A DNA stretch of 64,000 nt from UBA1412 sp964609795 (GTDB lineage Bacteria; Verrucomicrobiota; Verrucomicrobiia; Limisphaerales; UBA1412), in assembly GCA_964609795.1 (NCBI GenBank), contig CAZSTC010000002.1, positions 1 through 64,000 on the forward strand. Direction: 5' to 3'. The notes under the pieces were generated by a model. The model made no database searches. It saw only the letters and a program-made list of their open reading frames with translations, and had not been told where the DNA came from. Below, piece by piece: positions 61,796 to 64,000 of the stretch; position 1 is the stretch's first letter; the number at the start of each line of letters is the position of its first letter. The translations under genes and the position numbers were made by a program.

Positions 61796-63130
61796 TTACT
61801 GGTCCAACAGCTCGATTTTAAAGAAGGTGTCAAAGGTGCTTCCTATATCTGTCGGAACGCGCGGAAAAGAAAACACAAGAAGTCCGCTCTTTGTTTGCGT
61901 AAGAGCAGGAAAATAAGTGAACTGTCCCAAAATGGGTTTGCTCCAATTAATTTCATCAAAACTGTAGGAAACCAGAGCACGCTTTCCTCTTGGGCCGCGA
62001 AAGTGGACCCAGTTAGACTCCTGATCAGGCATTAAAAGTATCTGGTGTACTCCCGGTTCCTCTTCCTCAACCTCTGAAATGCTGTAAAAGCATTGAGAGC
62101 GGGTCGCCATTGCTTGTGTGTCTTGTATGATGCTCCAAGGGGCAATAAACACATTCGTACTCCGGACCCAATCAATGGCATTCGTCGAATACCCGAAGGA
62201 AAACCTTTGCCCGGCAGCCCCGTGAGCCTTCAGAAAATTGGTCTGGCCATCCAATACGTCCATCTGCAACCCGGGGGGAACTCTATCAACCTGCACTGCT
62301 CGATAGTAGGGAGCAGGAGGTCCTTTCAAGAAAACAGTGTTGGAATCACTTTCCAAAACTCTACTCGCAACCGTAACCCATTCATCGGGTGCCCCGGAGG
62401 AAACCTGAATTTCTACGGGAGAATAAGCCGGTCCTTTTATTGTAAGAGAAACGCCATCCTGTACTGGTTCAACTTTTGAACATGTCACTATTGAGGCAGG
62501 CGAAGCATACACTCGAACTCCAAAATTAGCCTTTAGCACATCTCCGAAATAGAATGGTTTAAAGTCCTCAACAGGTTGGTAGTTTTCATCTACGTCTCGC
62601 ATCCAAAAATCACCATAACTGGAACCAACCGTGGGCGAATTATACATGATAACACCCATGATATCTTTTTCGGCCACGCTTAATCCGTAGAATTGAATCG
62701 TCCACGCAATACACGGATCTTCCACCTGAATGTTAAGCCCATCCAGACAGATTAAACTGTGTCCGCTAACCACTTGAATCGGATGGGATTCATAAAGGAG
62801 TGTTTTAGGCAAATACAATTTGTAGTATCCATCTGGGTTCTCATACTCGGGCCCATCCTCTCTGTAGAGCCGAACAATAGCATATTTTTCGGGGCTAAGA
62901 GTCTTTATGCTGGAGTAGCACTCGATCTCGATTCTTTCGATAGTTCTGGCATCGCCAGCAAAATAAATTTCGTCTCCCATTTCATTGCGCAAATTGGGGG
63001 GACCGTAAAAATTACCTATACCCGGATCATTAAAGTTGTCGAAAATAATTTCACGATCCGCCTGGCAAACCTGAGACATGCCGAGCAAGAGTAAAAAAAA
63101 GAAACCTATCTTCCTCACCTCATGGACCAT
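61796..63130 (-). CDS. Secreted protein of unknown function with repeated C-terminal beta modules
   Basis: 444 residues, not recognised. The frame opens at 63148; the ATG at 63130 (MVHEVRKIGFFFLLLLGMSQ) is chosen because it starts the signal peptide directly, cleaved near VCQA. The N-terminal ~195 residues form a domain beginning IFDNFNDPGIGNFYGPPNLR with YFAGDARTIERIEIECY, a jelly-roll-like pattern often seen in secreted proteins of this phylum. The C-terminal half holds three loosely repeated segments, each with a central tryptophan and a terminal aromatic pair (DEWVTVASR to PYYRAVQV; DWVRSTNVF to QCFYSI; NWSKPILGQ to TFFKIELLD). The same module type ends the LTD-CotH protein next door. It is divergent from the CDF gene. 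Confidence 0.65.
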   Translation of the reverse strand: MVHEVRKIGFFFLLLLGMSQVCQADREIIFDNFNDPGIGNFYGPPNLRNEMGDEIYFAGDARTIERIEIECYSSIKTLSPEKYAIVRLYREDGPEYENPDGYYKLYLPKTLLYESHPIQVVSGHSLICLDGLNIQVEDPCIAWTIQFYGLSVAEKDIMGVIMYNSPTVGSSYGDFWMRDVDENYQPVEDFKPFYFGDVLKANFGVRVYASPASIVTCSKVEPVQDGVSLTIKGPAYSPVEIQVSSGAPDEWVTVASRVLESDSNTVFLKGPPAPYYRAVQVDRVPPGLQMDVLDGQTNFLKAHGAAGQRFSFGYSTNAIDWVRSTNVFIAPWSIIQDTQAMATRSQCFYSISEVEEEEPGVHQILLMPDQESNWVHFRGPRGKRALVSYSFDEINWSKPILGQFTYFPALTQTKSGLLVFSFPRVPTDIGSTFDTFFKIELLDQ

Positions 63131-63246
63131 ATAACCCAAATACCACACGCTGACAATCTACATCAATAAACAGGAAAGAGCAATAAGGATTGTGTTATTA
63201 TGAGCGAACCCATACACTCGCTTCGTAGCTCAAGTTTCACTAAGCT

Positions 63247-64000
63247 ATGGAGTTTAAACAGGAAAAAAAGAACAACCAAGTTAAGGTCAGGGTAGCACTG
63301 CTGTCAGTTTGTTCAAATACCTCTCTGGTAATTGGAAAACTAGCTGTAGGCACCTTGGTGGGCTCAGTTTCTATTATTTCTGAGGCCATTCATTCCTGCA
63401 TGGACCTCTTGGCCGCGGCGATTGCTTTTTTTGCCGTTAAAACATCAGACACTCCTCCGGATCAAGAACACCCCTATGGGCACGGAAAAATCGAAAACGT
63501 CGCCAGCGGGATAGAAGCGTTATTGATTTTATCTGCAGGGGCCTGGATCATATATGAATCCGTAAAAAAAATCATTCACCCGGAGCCCATGAAAATGGTT
63601 TGGCTTGGTGTCGGGGTCATGTTTTTTTCTTCTGCCGTGAACTTATTCGTTTCAAAGAAATTATTTAAAACTGGCGAAGAAACAAACTCTCCAGCACTCC
63701 TGGCTGATGGCTGGCATTTACTTACAGATGTTTGGACTTCTGCTGGCGTAATGTTGGGCCTCTTACTGATAGCCATTGCGCAGTTGTTCTTCCCTGAAAA
63801 AAACTTTTATCTTCTGGATCCCTTTATAGGAATCGCGGTGGCTCTGATTATTATAAACACCGCCTTGAAATTAATCCGGGAGTCTACTAACGCTCTGATG
63901 GATATCAGACTCCCGGAAGCAGAAGAAAAAACAGTCTACGAGCATTTGAAAAAACTAAAACCGATCACTCGGGGATTTCATAAACTGCGAACACGTCGGG
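63247..64000 (+). CDS. Cation diffusion facilitator (partial, runs off the window)
   Basis: The ATG at 63247 opens a frame that stays open to the window end (251 complete codons), so the protein is cut at its C-terminus. It encodes a CDF-family metal/proton antiporter of the inner membrane. MEFKQEKKNNQVKVRVALLS leads into six membrane segments. Metal-site motifs are in SEAIHSCMDLLAA (TM2), HPYGHGKIEN (cytoplasmic loop) and ADGWHLLTDVWTSAG (TM5, DxxHxxxD). The C-terminal cytoplasmic domain begins near ALMDIRLPEAEEKTVYEHLK. The HxxxD/DxxHxxxD combination points to Zn, Cd or Mn/Fe rather than Cu; the metal cannot be fixed. It is divergent from the secreted repeat protein. Confidence 0.88.
   Translation, partial: MEFKQEKKNNQVKVRVALLSVCSNTSLVIGKLAVGTLVGSVSIISEAIHSCMDLLAAAIAFFAVKTSDTPPDQEHPYGHGKIENVASGIEALLILSAGAWIIYESVKKIIHPEPMKMVWLGVGVMFFSSAVNLFVSKKLFKTGEETNSPALLADGWHLLTDVWTSAGVMLGLLLIAIAQLFFPEKNFYLLDPFIGIAVALIIINTALKLIRESTNALMDIRLPEAEEKTVYEHLKKLKPITRGFHKLRTRR

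Overview
The window is a 64 kb stretch of a Gram-negative bacterial chromosome, about 45-50% GC by eye. It most resembles Verrucomicrobiota (Opitutae / Puniceicoccales-like). This rests on overall character, not a marker gene: an LpxA homologue; many dispersed, multi-domain secreted glycoside hydrolases without SusC/SusD pairs; a giant lamin-tail/CotH/PA14 secreted protein; a eukaryotic-type HisA; and weak or absent Shine-Dalgarno sequences, several -10-like boxes sitting directly before start codons. There is no rRNA, CRISPR array, replication origin or prophage. One tRNA (Asp) and one decayed insertion sequence at the left edge are present.

Layout. 1-1265: right part of an IS element with a frameshifted DDE transposase. 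1266-16 kb: glycan region, with a GT4 glycosyltransferase, tRNA-Asp, GH51 arabinofuranosidase, ABC-F ATPase, heparinase II/III-like protein, a ThuA-GH18 fusion, an MBL hydrolase with a helix-turn-helix-like N-terminus, threonine dehydrogenase, and a three-module GH43 / GH71-99-like / carbohydrate-binding protein. 16.3-24.4 kb: a tightly overlapping seven-gene operon for a membrane complex built like a group 4 [NiFe]-hydrogenase (HyfB, HyfC, HyfE, HyfF, HyfG, fused HyfH-HyfI). All four nickel-ligand cysteines of its large subunit are replaced, and the operon contains a gene for a small DNA-binding-like domain fused to a PTS EIIA(Ntr) domain. This is the most interesting system in the window. 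24.4-30 kb: membrane protein, LpxA, DUF971, PanC, NadB and eukaryotic-type HisA. 30-44 kb: a 1200-residue unknown secreted protein, an HGSNAT-like acyltransferase, a class C beta-lactamase-fold lipoprotein, a lipid kinase, LamG-GH95 fucosidase, DUF362, AcpS, a half-size TauE/SafE protein and a POT peptide transporter. 44-52.5 kb: CarB (no carA here), then AccA, ManA, a PF04020 membrane protein, a GT21-like glycosyltransferase and a CPBP protease. 52.5-64 kb: ComF, a second CPBP protease, the giant LTD-CotH-PA14 protein, a DinG-like helicase, a secreted repeat protein and a cation diffusion facilitator running off the right edge.

How the genes fit together. The secreted enzymes (arabinofuranosidases, chitinase-like GH18, GH95 fucosidase, heparinase-like protein) suggest an organism living on complex plant, algal or mucosal glycans. 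The hydrogenase-like complex would couple an unknown ferredoxin-linked redox reaction to ion translocation, and the EIIA-HTH protein would link it to the nitrogen/phosphoenolpyruvate PTS state. The rest is housekeeping: lipid A, fatty acid, CoA, NAD, histidine and carbamoyl phosphate synthesis, DNA repair and competence. All functional calls come from reading motifs by eye; no database search was run.
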